Under the pieces are notes generated by a model. That model had not been told where the DNA came from. It saw nothing but the letters and a program-made list of their open reading frames with translations, and did no database searches. Source: an uncultured Candidatus Melainabacteria bacterium (GTDB lineage Bacteria > Cyanobacteriota > Vampirovibrionia > Gastranaerophilales > Gastranaerophilaceae). Taken from it: a DNA stretch of 6,315 nucleotides. The DNA is taken from positions 1-6,315 of the forward strand of contig CALEJY010000017.1 in the NCBI GenBank assembly GCA_937898445.1, read 5' to 3'. Positions 6,197 through 6,315 of the stretch are shown in pieces. The translations under genes and the position numbers were made by a program. How positions within the stretch are numbered: position 1 is the first letter of the stretch; every line of letters starts with the position of its first letter.

Positions 6197-6223
6197 ATCG
6201 CGCACTTGTTGCGCGATCTTTTT
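6197..6223 (+). terminator. Intrinsic terminator, probable end of the GH13 transcript
   Basis: ATCGCGCA (6197-6204), a 5-base loop CTTGT, and TGCGCGAT (6210-6217) form a perfect GC-rich 8-bp stem followed by CTTTTT. This is a good Rho-independent terminator on the plus strand, 188 bases after the GH13 stop. The minus-strand side is followed by GACATG rather than T residues, so it is one-directional. Confidence 0.7.
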
Positions 6224-6231
6224 AAATTCTT

Positions 6232-6315
6232 GTCATCTTGAGCGGTGCTACGCACGTAGCCATCTGCCATAATATTGCATTCTTTTGACAATATTCGTGT
6301 TTGCACTGCGAAAGA
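6232..6315 (+). repeat. Probable start of a second interspersed repeat family (runs off the window)
   Basis: TGTCATCTTGAGCG begins at about 6232; this wording is familiar from intergenic repeats in many bacterial genomes. It is followed by GCTACG (6247-6252) and CGTAGC (6255-6260), an inverted repeat with a 2-base centre, and by AATATTG (6271-6277) with CAATATT (6289-6295). TGTCATC also occurs at 6193-6199, at the foot of the terminator hairpin. Only one partial copy is visible, so assignment to a repeat family relies on recollection of similar sequences. Confidence 0.4.

Larger units (their letters stand above)
6010..6315. other. Intergenic region downstream of the GH13 gene
   Basis: These 306 bases contain no supportable protein gene. 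They hold a right half and a complete copy of the same repeat family found at the left end of the window, an intrinsic terminator at 6197-6223, and a probable second repeat family from about 6232 to the window edge. Because the clear terminator lies beyond the repeats, the GH13 transcript probably carries a folded 3' untranslated region of about 200 bases. Confidence 0.7.

Noticed and set aside
6285..6290. TTGACA as a promoter -35 box near the right edge
   Set aside because: The matching -10 position about 17 bases downstream reads GCGAAA, and the hexamer falls inside a probable inverted repeat.

Overview
The window is AT-rich DNA with two convincing protein genes, transcribed divergently from a 141-base spacer and flanked on both sides by dense palindromic intergenic repeats. 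The best guess for the organism is a non-photosynthetic relative of the cyanobacteria (Vampirovibrionia/Melainabacteria, probably Gastranaerophilales). This guess rests on three points: the S-adenosylhomocysteine hydrolase reads like the cyanobacterial form, the large protein opens with a short Phe-x-Gly motif that I recall seeing at the start of many Gastranaerophilales proteins, and composition and codon use are AT-rich. It is an inference, not a database result.

Layout. Positions 1-429 hold no protein gene. They contain two copies in one orientation (the second broken off) and one inverted copy of a composite palindromic repeat, a candidate small RNA on the minus strand ending in a near-textbook terminator, and the likely terminator of the next gene. 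Positions 430-1695 (minus) are ahcY, whose true start is an ATG with a well-placed ribosome binding site rather than the upstream TTG. Positions 1696-1836 are the divergent promoter region. Positions 1837-6009 (plus) encode a 1390-residue alpha-amylase-family (GH13) protein with a very large helical insertion inside its catalytic barrel. Positions 6010-6315 again hold no protein gene: one half copy and one full copy of the same repeat family, a strong intrinsic terminator, and the start of what looks like a second repeat family running off the window.

How the genes relate. AhcY removes S-adenosylhomocysteine, the by-product of methyl transfer, and is a housekeeping enzyme. The GH13 protein should act on alpha-glucans or related alpha-glucosides. 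Nothing in the sequence ties the two functionally; they only share a promoter spacer. The points most worth a second look are the oversized, modified GH13 protein, the modular repeat family with its conserved linker and inverted copy, and the possible small RNA inside the left-hand repeat cluster.
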